From Streptomyces catenulae (GTDB lineage: Bacteria; Actinomycetota; Actinomycetes; Streptomycetales; Streptomycetaceae): 64,000 nt of DNA. Positions 48,893 through 56,770 of the stretch are shown piece after piece. The stretch spans positions 21,326 to 85,325 of the forward strand of contig NZ_JODY01000028.1 of NCBI RefSeq assembly GCF_000718015.1, written 5' to 3'. The number at the start of each line of letters is the position of its first letter. The stretch's first letter is position 1. The notes beneath the pieces were generated by a model that was not told the DNA's origin, did not search any database, and worked only from the letters and a program-made list of their open reading frames with translations. Both the position numbers and the translations under genes were made by a program.

Positions 48893-50263
48893 ATGTCTGA
48901 ATATGGCGAGAAGTCCGCGTATTCAACCGAAGGGACCGACGCGGCAGCGTCCGGTGCGCCCCGCGGCGGAGAGCTGGTCAAGGCCGACGCCGTCATCATC
49001 GGTGCCGGGTACGCGGGCGGCACCGTCGCCCGGGAGCTGGCCGCGCGCGGACTGAAGCCGGTGCTGCTCGAAGCCCGCAGCCGCGTCGGCGGCCGGATTT
49101 TCACCGGCACCTTCGCCGGTCAGGACGACGTCGAACTCGGTGGCGGCTGGCTGGGCCCGCAGCAGCAGTTGATCCATGCCGAGCTGCGGCGCTACCACAT
49201 CGAGACGTACGAGGACACCGCGGCGGAGCACGTCGTCCTCCACGGCGGTGACGGCGGTCAGACGCTCTCGCCCGGTGAGGCGGAGAAGAAGCTGCTCCCG
49301 CTGTGGGACCGCTTCTTCGAGGGCTCGGACAAGTACTTCGAGCGGCCTCACGACCCGCTCTACCGCAAGGACCTGCTGGCCTCGGTCGATCCCCTGTCCC
49401 TCAAGGACCGGCTGGACCGGATAGGTCTGTCCCCCTCCGAACGAGCCCTGCTGGAGGGCGAGATCTCCGTCTACGCGGGCGGCGACAGCTCCCTCGGTGG
49501 GCTGACCTCCATGGCACAGTGGGTCCAGCTCGCCGGCGGCGACTACTCCGAGTACCTCAAGACCATGACCCTGCGGCCCAAGGGCGGCATGATCGCCACG
49601 CTGAAGGCGATGCTGTCGGAGGCCCAGGCGGACCTGCACCTGAGCACACCGGTTACCAAGGTCACCGAAGAGGGCGGACTGGTGACCGTCGAGACCGACA
49701 AGGGGCAGCGGTTCGTCGCTCCGGTCGTCGTGGTCGCGACGCCGGTGAATGTGTGGCGCAGCATCGACTTCCGCCCCGGTCTGCCCGCGGCGCACACCCG
49801 GGCCACCACCGAGGGGGTCGGTGTGCCCTACGTGGCCAAGACCTGGCTCTTGGTCAAGGGCGAGGTGCCGGCCGTGCAGGGGCAGGCGGGGCCCGACGCG
49901 GTCTTCCCGATGCTCATCCCGCAGCAGCAGACCCCCGAGGGTCGGCTGATGGTCGCCTTCGGCGGCACCGGCCTGGACCCCCGCAACGCGGCGCAGGTCC
50001 AAGAGGCCGTGCGCAGCTACATCCCGGGCGCCGAGGTGCTCCGCCACCGCGCCATGCTCTGGGCCGAACAGCCCTACAGCAGCGGAGGGTGGGGGCTGCG
50101 CCGCCCGAACCAGTTGCTCGACCTCTATCCGCAGATCGACGAGCCGCACGGCCGGATCGTCTTCGCCGGTGCGGACATCGCCGAGGGCTGGCACGGCGCC
50201 TTCATCGAGGGCGCTGTCGAGACCGGGCTGCGCGCCGCCCGTCAGGCGGCGGAGCTGGCCTGA
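48893..50263 (+). CDS. Flavin-dependent amine oxidase
   Basis: 456 residues from ATG 48893. The FAD dinucleotide fold reads AVIIGAGYAGGTVARELAAR then VLLEARSRVGGRI, the hallmark of the monoamine-oxidase family, and the C-terminal FAD motif reads IVFAGADIAEGWHGAFIEGA with WHGAFIEGAVETG as in MAO-type enzymes. A middle segment RPKGGMIATLKAML is the family substrate-domain signature. These enzymes oxidise amines to imines. With an aminotransferase and an imine-reductase-like gene nearby, it probably dehydrogenates a cyclic amine intermediate. The gene is flanked by terminators on both sides. Confidence 0.9.
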   Translation: MSEYGEKSAYSTEGTDAAASGAPRGGELVKADAVIIGAGYAGGTVARELAARGLKPVLLEARSRVGGRIFTGTFAGQDDVELGGGWLGPQQQLIHAELRRYHIETYEDTAAEHVVLHGGDGGQTLSPGEAEKKLLPLWDRFFEGSDKYFERPHDPLYRKDLLASVDPLSLKDRLDRIGLSPSERALLEGEISVYAGGDSSLGGLTSMAQWVQLAGGDYSEYLKTMTLRPKGGMIATLKAMLSEAQADLHLSTPVTKVTEEGGLVTVETDKGQRFVAPVVVVATPVNVWRSIDFRPGLPAAHTRATTEGVGVPYVAKTWLLVKGEVPAVQGQAGPDAVFPMLIPQQQTPEGRLMVAFGGTGLDPRNAAQVQEAVRSYIPGAEVLRHRAMLWAEQPYSSGGWGLRRPNQLLDLYPQIDEPHGRIVFAGADIAEGWHGAFIEGAVETGLRAARQAAELA

Positions 50264-50269
50264 AATGAC

Positions 50270-50305
50270 GGTGGGTCGGGCCGGGGGCAACCGGCCCGAC
50301 CCACC
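50270..50305. terminator. 15-bp hairpin terminator after the amine oxidase
   Basis: GGTGGGTCGGGCCGG (50270-50284) pairs perfectly with CCGGCCCGACCCACC (50291-50305) around a 6-base loop, 7 bp after the stop codon. Confidence 0.85.
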
Positions 50306-50330
50306 GCACAAGGCGTGCCCGGCCACCGGG

Positions 50331-50380
50331 CATGCGGCAGTGGCTCCGCCGGACGCCCCCGGCGGAGCCACTGCCGCATG
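50331..50380. terminator. 22-bp perfect hairpin between convergent genes
   Basis: Arms 50331-50352 and 50359-50380 are perfect reverse complements over 22 bp (CATGCGGCAGTGGCTCCG... ) with loop ACGCCC. It lies between the amine oxidase (plus) and the imine-reductase-like gene (minus, stop at 50405). No T-tract, typical of GC-rich bidirectional terminators in Streptomyces. Confidence 0.8.
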
Positions 50381-50404
50381 GCGCAGGGCGTGGCCCTGCC
50401 TGTC

Positions 50405-51274
50405 TCAGCCCTGCTTCTTCAGGACCTCGATGAGGCTGGAGAAGCTGTTCTCCGCGAAGCCGCGCTCCATGCCCTTGTGGAAGATCTCCGCAACGGCGGC
50501 GGGCAGCGTGGTGTCGACGCCCGCGTCCTTGTGGGTGTGCAGGACGTGGTCCGCGCTGGCCGCGCCCATGGCGAGCCGGTCCACGGCGCCCGGGTATTCA
50601 CCCGAGTCGACGTGCTGGGCGTACAGCTCCAGGAAGTGCGGCATCATCGTGGTCATCATCGAGGCGTACGGCAGCAGCTCCTTGGCCGAAACGCCGTTCG
50701 CCTTGCCCAGTGCCAGCGTCTGGTAGTAGCTGAGCATCGTGGTCCAGAAGATCGTCATCTGGGCCTGGTAGTACATCGCCGCCAGCCCCGGGTCCTCACC
50801 GCGGAAGTCGGTGTTGGTGAGCACCGCCAGCGTGCTCCGGTGGGCGTTGAAGACGTCCTCGGGGCCGCTGTAGTAGGCGGACGCATCCGACGTGCCGATC
50901 ATGGGCGGCGGCACCTGCACGCCACCGGTGAGGTGCTGGGCGCCGTGCTCGGCGGCCCACTTGGCCGCCTCCCGGGCACGCTCGGGGGTGTCCGAGCTGA
51001 GGTTGGCGATCACCTTGCCGGACAGGGAGTCCGCCACCGGCTTCAGCACCGCGTACACGGCGTCGTAGTCGGTGAGGCTGAGGACCACCAGCTCGTTGGC
51101 GGCCAGCGCGTCGCGGAGGGTGGGCGCGAGGACGGCGCCCTTGGCGACCAGTGCCTCCGCCTTGCTCGCCGTGCGGTTCCACACGGTGACCTCGTGGCCG
51201 TTGTCGATAAAGGCTCCCACCATCGCCTGGCCCATCGGGCCCAGTCCGATGACGGTCACGGATTGCTTGCTCAT
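50405..51274 (-). CDS. Imine reductase-like NADPH oxidoreductase
   Basis: 289 residues from ATG 51274. The Rossmann loop is VTVIGLGPMGQAMVGAF, followed by VWNRTASKAEALVAKGA of the 6-phosphogluconate/beta-hydroxyacid dehydrogenase superfamily. KVIANLSSDTPERAREAAKW and GGVQVPPPMIGTSDA match the NLTSGTPxxAR and DGGI signatures of imine reductases, and the C-terminal helical half (MYYQAQMTIFWTTMLSYYQT) fits the IRED dimer. It would reduce a cyclic imine to an amine. Divergent from a TetR gene with direct repeats between, so it is probably repressor-controlled. Confidence 0.85.
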   Translation of the reverse strand: MSKQSVTVIGLGPMGQAMVGAFIDNGHEVTVWNRTASKAEALVAKGAVLAPTLRDALAANELVVLSLTDYDAVYAVLKPVADSLSGKVIANLSSDTPERAREAAKWAAEHGAQHLTGGVQVPPPMIGTSDASAYYSGPEDVFNAHRSTLAVLTNTDFRGEDPGLAAMYYQAQMTIFWTTMLSYYQTLALGKANGVSAKELLPYASMMTTMMPHFLELYAQHVDSGEYPGAVDRLAMGAASADHVLHTHKDAGVDTTLPAAVAEIFHKGMERGFAENSFSSLIEVLKKQG

Positions 51275-51360
51275 TGCCTTCTCCCGTCGAGTTGTACAAG
51301 TGGGCCGCCCGGCGCCCGAGTTGGGGGCGCGGAGGAAGGCGGCCGTCTCACGCCTCTGGA

Positions 51361-51407
51361 ACGAACGCTCTAGTCAGACCGTAGCAGAGAGTGGAGCGAA
51401 CGTTCTA
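51361..51407. promoter_or_regulatory. Direct-repeat operator between IRED and TetR genes
   Basis: ACGAACGCTCTA (51361-51372) and GCGAACGTTCTA (51396-51407) share 10 of 12 bases and are 35 bp apart in the 150-bp divergent gap. AGAACGTTCG-like sites are plausible half-operators for the adjacent LmrA/YxaF-type TetR protein. Binding is inferred. Confidence 0.5.
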
Positions 51408-51424
51408 TCCAGTATCATGGGGTC

Positions 51425-52042
51425 ATGTCCTCCACGTCGCAGCGCGCCAGAAGCGGGGAGGCGGGAGCCGCCGCCGACACCCGCGAGCGCATCGTCCGCT
51501 CGGCCTCGCGGCTCTTCCAGCGCCAGGGGTACGAGGCCAGCGGTATCAAGCTGATCGCCAGGGAAGCCGATGCCACGCTCGGCTCCGTCTACCACTTCTT
51601 CCCCGGCGGCAAGGAGCAGCTCGCGGTCGCTGCCATCCGCCACGGTGAGGAGGAGTTCGCCGACATGCTCCGTGCCGGTCTGGAGGGCGACGCCGACGCC
51701 GCCCGCGCCGTCGAGGCGTTCTGCGGTGAACTCGCCACGGCCCTGCGGAAGTCGGACTGGGCGGACGGCTGCCCCGTCACCACCACCGCGCTGGAGACCC
51801 TCGGCCGGGTCCCCGCCATCCAGGAGGCGTGCCAGGGGGCGTTGCGCTGCTGGCAGGAGGTGATTGCCGACAAGCTCCGCCGGTCGGGGTTTGCCGCCGA
51901 GGAGGCCGGTGAACTGTCCGCCACGGTGCTCAGCACCCTGGAGGGCGCCGAGACCCTCAGCCAGATCCACCGCAGCGAACAGCCGCTGCGCGCCGCCGGT
52001 CGGCACCTCGCCGTGCTTCTCGGGGCCGTGCACGCCGAGTGA
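51425..52042 (+). CDS. TetR-family regulator (LmrA/YxaF type)
   Basis: 205 residues from ATG 51425. The HTH reads TRERIVRSASRLFQRQGYEASGIK (split by positions 22-45) and IAREADATLGSVYHFFPGGK, with the SVYHFFPGGKEQL element characteristic of the LmrA/YxaF subgroup. That subgroup often senses flavonoids or aromatic compounds. It is divergent from the imine-reductase gene and separated from it by two direct repeats, so it probably represses that gene and itself. Confidence 0.9.
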   Translation: MSSTSQRARSGEAGAAADTRERIVRSASRLFQRQGYEASGIKLIAREADATLGSVYHFFPGGKEQLAVAAIRHGEEEFADMLRAGLEGDADAARAVEAFCGELATALRKSDWADGCPVTTTALETLGRVPAIQEACQGALRCWQEVIADKLRRSGFAAEEAGELSATVLSTLEGAETLSQIHRSEQPLRAAGRHLAVLLGAVHAE

Positions 52043-52179
52043 CGCGGAGGGCAGGGGCGCGGACGCGCACCCGGTTCGCCGCATGGCCGGGGGCCGTGGC
52101 CGGGCCGTGACCGCCGCGTGGAAGGGCGAATGGACCTTCGGTGGGCGGGGCTTGATGTGCTTTCCCCATGGAGGTTCTC

Positions 52180-52749
52180 ATGGAGGACAGGCCCGTACAT
52201 CCCCGCAGCGCAGCCCCCGCCTCATCCACGCCCGTGACCACGGAGACCGGCGAACAGGACGCCACGCTCGCCGCCTTCGTCGGGCAGCGGTTCGCCACCG
52301 CCCTGTATGAAGGGCTGCGGCGGGCCCGTGTCCCGCAGCGCACCGCCCTCCGGTCCGTGGCCACCCGCCCTCCGGACGCCTGCCCGGTCTCCGGGGGCGC
52401 CCTGCTCGCTGCGCACGCACAGGGCATTCTCGCCGGTTTCCGGGACGCGCTGGCGATCGTCCCCGGGCTGGCCGGGCAGGACCGCACCTGGCTGCGTACC
52501 GGCCTGCTGGCCTGGGCGCGTCAGGTGCTCGACGCGGCCGCCTGCCCCGAGCGGCCCGTCCGGCGGGCCGGGCAACGGACGGGCCGCACCTGGCCGCCGG
52601 CGCTCCGGGGCCGGCTGCACGCCCTCGCCGTCTCGCTGCTGATCGAAGCCGCCGTGGTCGCCCTGCCGGGCGACGTCCCGGCCACCTCCGAGGCCATCCG
52701 CACCCTGGCGCGGACGGTGCGTAGCGTCGCCCTGGACGCCCCTGTCTGA
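52180..52749 (+). CDS. Hypothetical alpha-helical protein
   Basis: 189 residues from ATG 52180, preceded at 5 bases by GGAGG; ATG 52168 would add four residues but lacks a ribosome-binding site. The sequence is Ala/Arg-rich and mostly helical (FVGQRFATALYEGLRRARV, LAAHAQGILAGFRDALAIV, LRGRLHALAVSLLIEAAVVAL). No family recognised. It follows the TetR gene by 137 bp on the same strand. Codon bias supports it as a real gene. Confidence 0.55.
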   Translation: MEDRPVHPRSAAPASSTPVTTETGEQDATLAAFVGQRFATALYEGLRRARVPQRTALRSVATRPPDACPVSGGALLAAHAQGILAGFRDALAIVPGLAGQDRTWLRTGLLAWARQVLDAAACPERPVRRAGQRTGRTWPPALRGRLHALAVSLLIEAAVVALPGDVPATSEAIRTLARTVRSVALDAPV

Positions 52750-52818
52750 GACGCGTGGGGCGTCCGGGACGGCCGCGTCCCCGGCCGGTGCGCCGACCGG
52801 GGACGCGGGTGGGCGAGG

Positions 52819-54405
52819 TCAGTCGCCGGAGGGGAGGAGTTCGGCCACGGCCTCCTTGCGCAGCAGGGCGCACACCTCGCGCAGCCCCGCCCGCAACTGC
52901 TCCAGCTCGGCGTCGCTGACCTGGAGCGACGGTTCGAACCGCAGTGTGTTCACCGCGCTGGCCGTCGGGAAGGTCCGCACCCGGTGCCGTCGCAGCAGGT
53001 GCCCGGCGAGGAAGTAGCCGAAGAGGCCGCTGCCCGCGAGCTCCCGCAGCTCGGCCGAGGATGCGCCGGACCGGTCGTGGAACTCCAGCCCGAGCATGAG
53101 GCCCCGGCCGCGTACCTCCTTGACCACGTCCGGGAAGTCCGCGTGCACCGAGTCCAGGACGGCGCGCAGCGCCTCGCCCCGCTCCTCGGCGCGGCGGTAT
53201 GCCCGGCCGCCGTCCCGCTCCAGGAGGTCCAGCACCGTGAGCGCGATATGGCAGGAGAAGCTGTCCTTCGCAAACGTCGAGCTGTGCACGATCTCGAATT
53301 CCTTGCGGTAGCGCGCCTCGCGTACGAGCATGACCGAGGTCTTGGCGATACCGCCGCCGAGGGTTTTTGCGAGGGTGTAGTAGTCGCCGCGCAGGCCGAC
53401 GCGGGAGCTGGCGAGCAGCGCTCCGGTGCGGCCCATGCCGCTCTGGATCTCATCGACGATGACGGGGCAGTCGATGTCCGCGCAGAACCGCTGGATCTCA
53501 CCGGCGAACGCGGCGGTGAGGGGATGGACACCGCCCTCGCCCTGGACGGGCTCGACCAGGAAGGCGCAGAAAACCGGAAGCTCCCTCTCCGTCACGGTGA
53601 TCCGGCCGTCGACGACGTCCGCGGCCAGCAGGGTTCTGCGTTCCGCGGCGTGGATCTTCCGGAGGTGGTCCGCGTCGCCGTTCGGGACGAAACGGGCCTG
53701 GGCGGCCAGTGATTTGAACGGCAGCCGGTAGCCCTCGTTGTGCGTCAGCTGCACGCTGCCGACGAGCTTGCCGTGGAACCCGCCCTCCAGCGCCAGGAAC
53801 AGCGGTGGGCTCGCCGCGCTCTTCTCGTTGCGCCGCCGGATCTCCCTCTCCACGGAGGCGAATCCCTCCGTGGCCGGGACGCCGAGCCGTGCGCAGACCT
53901 CGGCCGGAACGGTGGCGCCGTCGGCCACGGCCGAACGCGCCGCCGTCAGTCTGCCGTCGGCCTCCTCCAGCAGGGCGGAGATCCGCATGCCGCGGTCGAG
54001 TTCCGCGTGTTTGACCGCCGCCTCCACCGCCTCGGCGCCGCTGTTGCCGAAGATCGCGAAATAGGGCTCGTCGGTGCCGAGTTCCCGGTGGATGACGCGG
54101 TTGAGGGCGGCGGCGAGGTGATTGGCGTACGGATGGCGGGAGAACTGGGCGTGCACCGGGGTCTGCGCGGTGAGCAGTTCTCGTGCGCGCGTGACGATTT
54201 CCGGATGGTTGTGGCCGAGCAGGACGGAGCCGTATCCGCCGGCGAAGTCGGAGACCGGGATTTCCTCGCCGTCTGCGCCGCGCCGGTAGAGCGTGTTCCG
54301 CTCGGCCCGTACGTATTCGACGGCCAGCCCGGCGGTGTCGAGGACCTGGCGCAGATAGGGCTCGGCCAGTTCGGGGCATTCGGATGTGACGGTGATGTCA
54401 TTCAT
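52819..54405 (-). CDS. Class III (omega) aminotransferase
   Basis: 528 residues from ATG 54405. Fold-type I features are clear: YGSVLLGHNHPEIVTRA, IFGNSGAEAVEAAVKHAE (phosphate-binding Gly-Ala), LFLALEGGFHGK, CPVIVDEIQSGMGRTGALLA (PLP pyridine Asp in VDEIQSG) and TLAKTLGGGIAK with the PLP lysine at residue 347. It is about 100 residues longer than ordinary omega-transaminases because of an insertion after the first Ala-rich segment (about 145-210). Class III enzymes aminate aldehydes or ketones; in polyketide-alkaloid pathways they aminate the released polyketide aldehyde. Confidence 0.92.
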   Translation of the reverse strand: MNDITVTSECPELAEPYLRQVLDTAGLAVEYVRAERNTLYRRGADGEEIPVSDFAGGYGSVLLGHNHPEIVTRARELLTAQTPVHAQFSRHPYANHLAAALNRVIHRELGTDEPYFAIFGNSGAEAVEAAVKHAELDRGMRISALLEEADGRLTAARSAVADGATVPAEVCARLGVPATEGFASVEREIRRRNEKSAASPPLFLALEGGFHGKLVGSVQLTHNEGYRLPFKSLAAQARFVPNGDADHLRKIHAAERRTLLAADVVDGRITVTERELPVFCAFLVEPVQGEGGVHPLTAAFAGEIQRFCADIDCPVIVDEIQSGMGRTGALLASSRVGLRGDYYTLAKTLGGGIAKTSVMLVREARYRKEFEIVHSSTFAKDSFSCHIALTVLDLLERDGGRAYRRAEERGEALRAVLDSVHADFPDVVKEVRGRGLMLGLEFHDRSGASSAELRELAGSGLFGYFLAGHLLRRHRVRTFPTASAVNTLRFEPSLQVSDAELEQLRAGLREVCALLRKEAVAELLPSGD

Positions 54406-54596
54406 GGCCTTCAGGGTCGGGGTGCCGCGTCAGCAGCCGGTCACTGAAGGGTCACCGGCCACGGGACGCCGTACATGGTTTCGCGATTACCCGGATGTGG
54501 GAGAACGGCCCGGTGGCGCGGGTAGGTTGAATTCCGCCGGCCGCCGCCGTGGGGCGCAGCCGGTCCATCCGTGCCCTGTGACCATCGGAGAGCGGC

Positions 54597-55139
54597 ATGA
54601 AATCCACGCCCACCGAAATCGATCACGCTGCCGCGCGTTCCGTTCCGCGGGCGGTGGGGCCCGGCCGGATGCGCGAGGTGATGTCCCGTTTCGCCACGGG
54701 GGTCACGGTGCTCACCGTGGGCGGCGACCACCCCCACGCCATGACGGCGAACGCCTTCAGCTCCGTCTCCCTCGACCCGCCCGCCGTGCTGGCCTGCGTC
54801 GGACACGGCGCGGTGATGCACCAGGCGCTGACCGACGCCGGTCGCTTCGCGGTGAACATCCTCGGCGCCGGGCAGGAGGAGCTGGCCCGCCACTTCGCCG
54901 ACAGGCGCCGCACGCTGGGCGCCGCACAGTTCGAGGGCGTCGCCCGGCGCCCCGGTCGGCACACCGGCGCGCCGCTGCTCGACGGCGCAGTGGCCTGGCT
55001 GGAGTGTGAATTGGCCGCCTCGCACGAGTTCGGCGACCACACGGTCTTCATCGGCAGCGTGCTCGCGGCGGCGCAGGAGGCGGACGAGGACGAGTTGCTG
55101 TTCGTCGGCGGCCGCTTCGGCCGGCCGGCCACTCCCTGA
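54597..55139 (+). CDS. Flavin reductase (HpaC/NtaB-like)
   Basis: 180 residues from ATG 54597. REVMSRFATGVTVLTVGGDH, then HAMTANAFSSVSLDPPAVL and RFAVNILGAGQEELARHFAD follow the flavin-reductase domain exactly (MTANAFSSVSLxPP is the FMN-binding core). Such proteins use NAD(P)H to supply FADH2/FMNH2 to a partner oxygenase. The acyl-CoA-dehydrogenase-fold monooxygenase at 47177 is the obvious partner. Divergent from the aminotransferase (191 bp). Confidence 0.92.
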   Translation: MKSTPTEIDHAAARSVPRAVGPGRMREVMSRFATGVTVLTVGGDHPHAMTANAFSSVSLDPPAVLACVGHGAVMHQALTDAGRFAVNILGAGQEELARHFADRRRTLGAAQFEGVARRPGRHTGAPLLDGAVAWLECELAASHEFGDHTVFIGSVLAAAQEADEDELLFVGGRFGRPATP

Positions 55140-55476
55140 CGGGCCCGTACCGGGGCCGTTGGCGGCGCGGACGTACGGGGCCCGGCCCGTGGCCGGGCCG
55201 CCGCCGCGGTGTGACAAGAAGGGTCGGTGCGCGCGGAAGCGCCGCCGTGGGGACGGCGCCCCCATGGGGCATCCGGAACACCGGAACACGGAACGCCGAC
55301 GCGCCCCACGGCAAGGAACGCCGCCGCAGGGACCATCCCAAGGAACGCCGCGCGCAGGCAGGAACGACGGTCGCGCTCGCCCCCCCCGGTAAGGAAGAAG
55401 CAGGCCGCGGCCGACGCCTGAGCCCCTCCGGCGATGGTTGCCGAAGGGGCCCGTTCCGCTCTCGTCGAGGAACTCG
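55140..55476. other. Intergenic region between convergent genes, with terminator
   Basis: 337 bp without a supported gene. AAGGAACGCCGC occurs twice (about 55314 and 55339). GCCCCTCCGGC (55422-55432) pairs with GCCGAAGGGGC (55440-55450) with one G-T pair, giving a terminator for the flavin reductase and the NTF2-fold gene that face each other. Confidence 0.5.
55422..55450. terminator. Hairpin terminator between convergent genes
   Basis: Arms 55422-55432 and 55440-55450, 11 bp with one non-Watson-Crick pair, 7-base loop. It is 27 bp from the stop of the NTF2-fold gene (55477). Confidence 0.6.
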
Positions 55477-55896
55477 CTAGTCGGCGACGAGACCGGTTGT
55501 GGCGACGGGGCGGTCGATGGCCATCAGCCAGCGGCCGTCGGCGGTGCGGCGCAGCACGTCGGTGCACTGCCCTTCCAGGTGCAGCGGCGCACCGTCGGGC
55601 CCCTTGGTTTCGATGCGGTAGTCCACGCCGATCAGCGCCGCGTCTCCGGCGACATACGCGTGGGTGACGGTCGCCTCCAGCGTGGGCTCGGTCGCCAGGA
55701 ACTCCTTGAAGAAGGCCAGGCGGGCGGCGCCCGTCAGGGGCTCCCCCGAGAAGTTCGAGATCGAGTCGTCGCGGTAGAGGCGGTTGAACAGCTCACCGTC
55801 CCCCGAGTTGAAGACCTGGATGAAGATCTCGTTCTGGGTCTCGGTGTCGGCGGTCAGGTCAGGGCGTTCCGGGTCGAAGTCGACGGTGGAGAACAT
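55477..55896 (-). CDS. NTF2/SnoaL-fold protein
   Basis: 139 residues from ATG 55896 behind GGAAGGGA. NEIFIQVFNSGDGELFNRLY, SGEPLTGAARLAFFKEFLAT and a C-terminal VLRRTADGRWLMAIDRPVAT fit the SnoaL-like NTF2 fold. It resembles the next gene (125 residues) in layout, e.g. [18 protein letters not shown] against EPLTGAARLAFFKEFLAT, so the two are tandem paralogues. NTF2 proteins in polyketide loci act as cyclases, dehydratases or epoxide hydrolases. Confidence 0.82.
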   Translation of the reverse strand: MFSTVDFDPERPDLTADTETQNEIFIQVFNSGDGELFNRLYRDDSISNFSGEPLTGAARLAFFKEFLATEPTLEATVTHAYVAGDAALIGVDYRIETKGPDGAPLHLEGQCTDVLRRTADGRWLMAIDRPVATTGLVAD

Positions 55897-56000
55897 GGGC
55901 GTGGCGGTCCCTTCCGGGTGGGTGGTTACCTGCTGGAGCGGGTGTGCTCGGTGCGGCGTCCGGCCTCGGCCGCGCGGAGCGCCGGGCCGCCGCCCTGCGG

Positions 56001-56378
56001 TCAGCGCTGGCCGTACGGGTCGTCGATGGCGTACCGCCACACCCCGTCCTCGCCCAGGGTCAGCACATCGACGCCGACGCCCTGGAGGCGCTCGGGCGCG
56101 CCGTCCGCGTCGACGCCGTCGATCACCCAGTCGACGATCATCAAGGCGGTGTCCCCGGTGACGAATACCTGCCGGGGCGTCGCGGTCATCTTCGGGCGGC
56201 TCGCCAGGAATTCCCGCTGGTATGCCCGGCGTGCGTCGCCGGTGAGCGGCTTTCCGGGCTCCCACACGGCGACGGCGTCCGTCGTGTAAAACTTGTCGAC
56301 CGCCGCGAAGTCGCCTGCGTTGAACGCCTCGACATACTGCGAGGTGTGCCTTTCCAGATCCGCGGTGAGCTGTGCCAT
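56001..56378 (-). CDS. NTF2/SnoaL-fold protein (paralogue)
   Basis: 125 residues from ATG 56378, preceded by AGGCAGGT; a longer frame begins at 56453 but its extra residues are not protein-like. [39 protein letters not shown] and [19 protein letters not shown] show the SnoaL-like fold. It pairs with the paralogue 104 bp downstream and is divergent from the PKS gene. A heterodimer or sequential cyclisation steps are possible. Confidence 0.82.
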   Translation of the reverse strand: MAQLTADLERHTSQYVEAFNAGDFAAVDKFYTTDAVAVWEPGKPLTGDARRAYQREFLASRPKMTATPRQVFVTGDTALMIVDWVIDGVDADGAPERLQGVGVDVLTLGEDGVWRYAIDDPYGQR

Positions 56379-56770
56379 GGCGTGAATACCTGCCTTCGTC
56401 AGGAGAGGTGCGCCTTCGCCACCGACACTATTGCGGCCGGGGGAACGCACCACTCACCCGCCGGTCACGGGCCGCTCTCGGCGCCCGCACCATAGTGCTG
56501 AGCGCCGTGCTCCGTCCGCCCGGGAGCGGGTCGCACCGCAGTCGGCACATTCTTGTACCCGGGAATCCGGTCCTCGGCTCCGCCCTGATACCAGGCGCTT
56601 CCCACGCTGCGGTAACAATGCGGCCTTCTGCTCTTCCGGCGGGCGAATTACCAGGCCGAGGACTGGCGTTGAGATGCGGGAGAGAGACATCTGCCTACGA
56701 TTGCCTCGAAGGTTTCGCCCCATTACTCAGAAGTCTTGCAGCTAATCCGCTGGAAAGGGCAGCCGAGGCG
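56379..56770. other. Divergent promoter region (NTF2 genes / PKS)
   Basis: 392 bp with no gene. TACGAT at 56696-56701 could be a -10 box for the PKS gene, about 70 bp before its start, although no well-spaced -35 is evident. AGATG...CATCT around 56672-56692 is a small imperfect dyad. A purine-rich stretch GGAAAGGGCAG lies just before the PKS start. Confidence 0.4.

Noticed and set aside
54441..55567. Minus-strand frames opposite the flavin reductase
   Set aside because: Shadow frames; the plus-strand gene has the complete flavin-reductase motif set and a sensible start.
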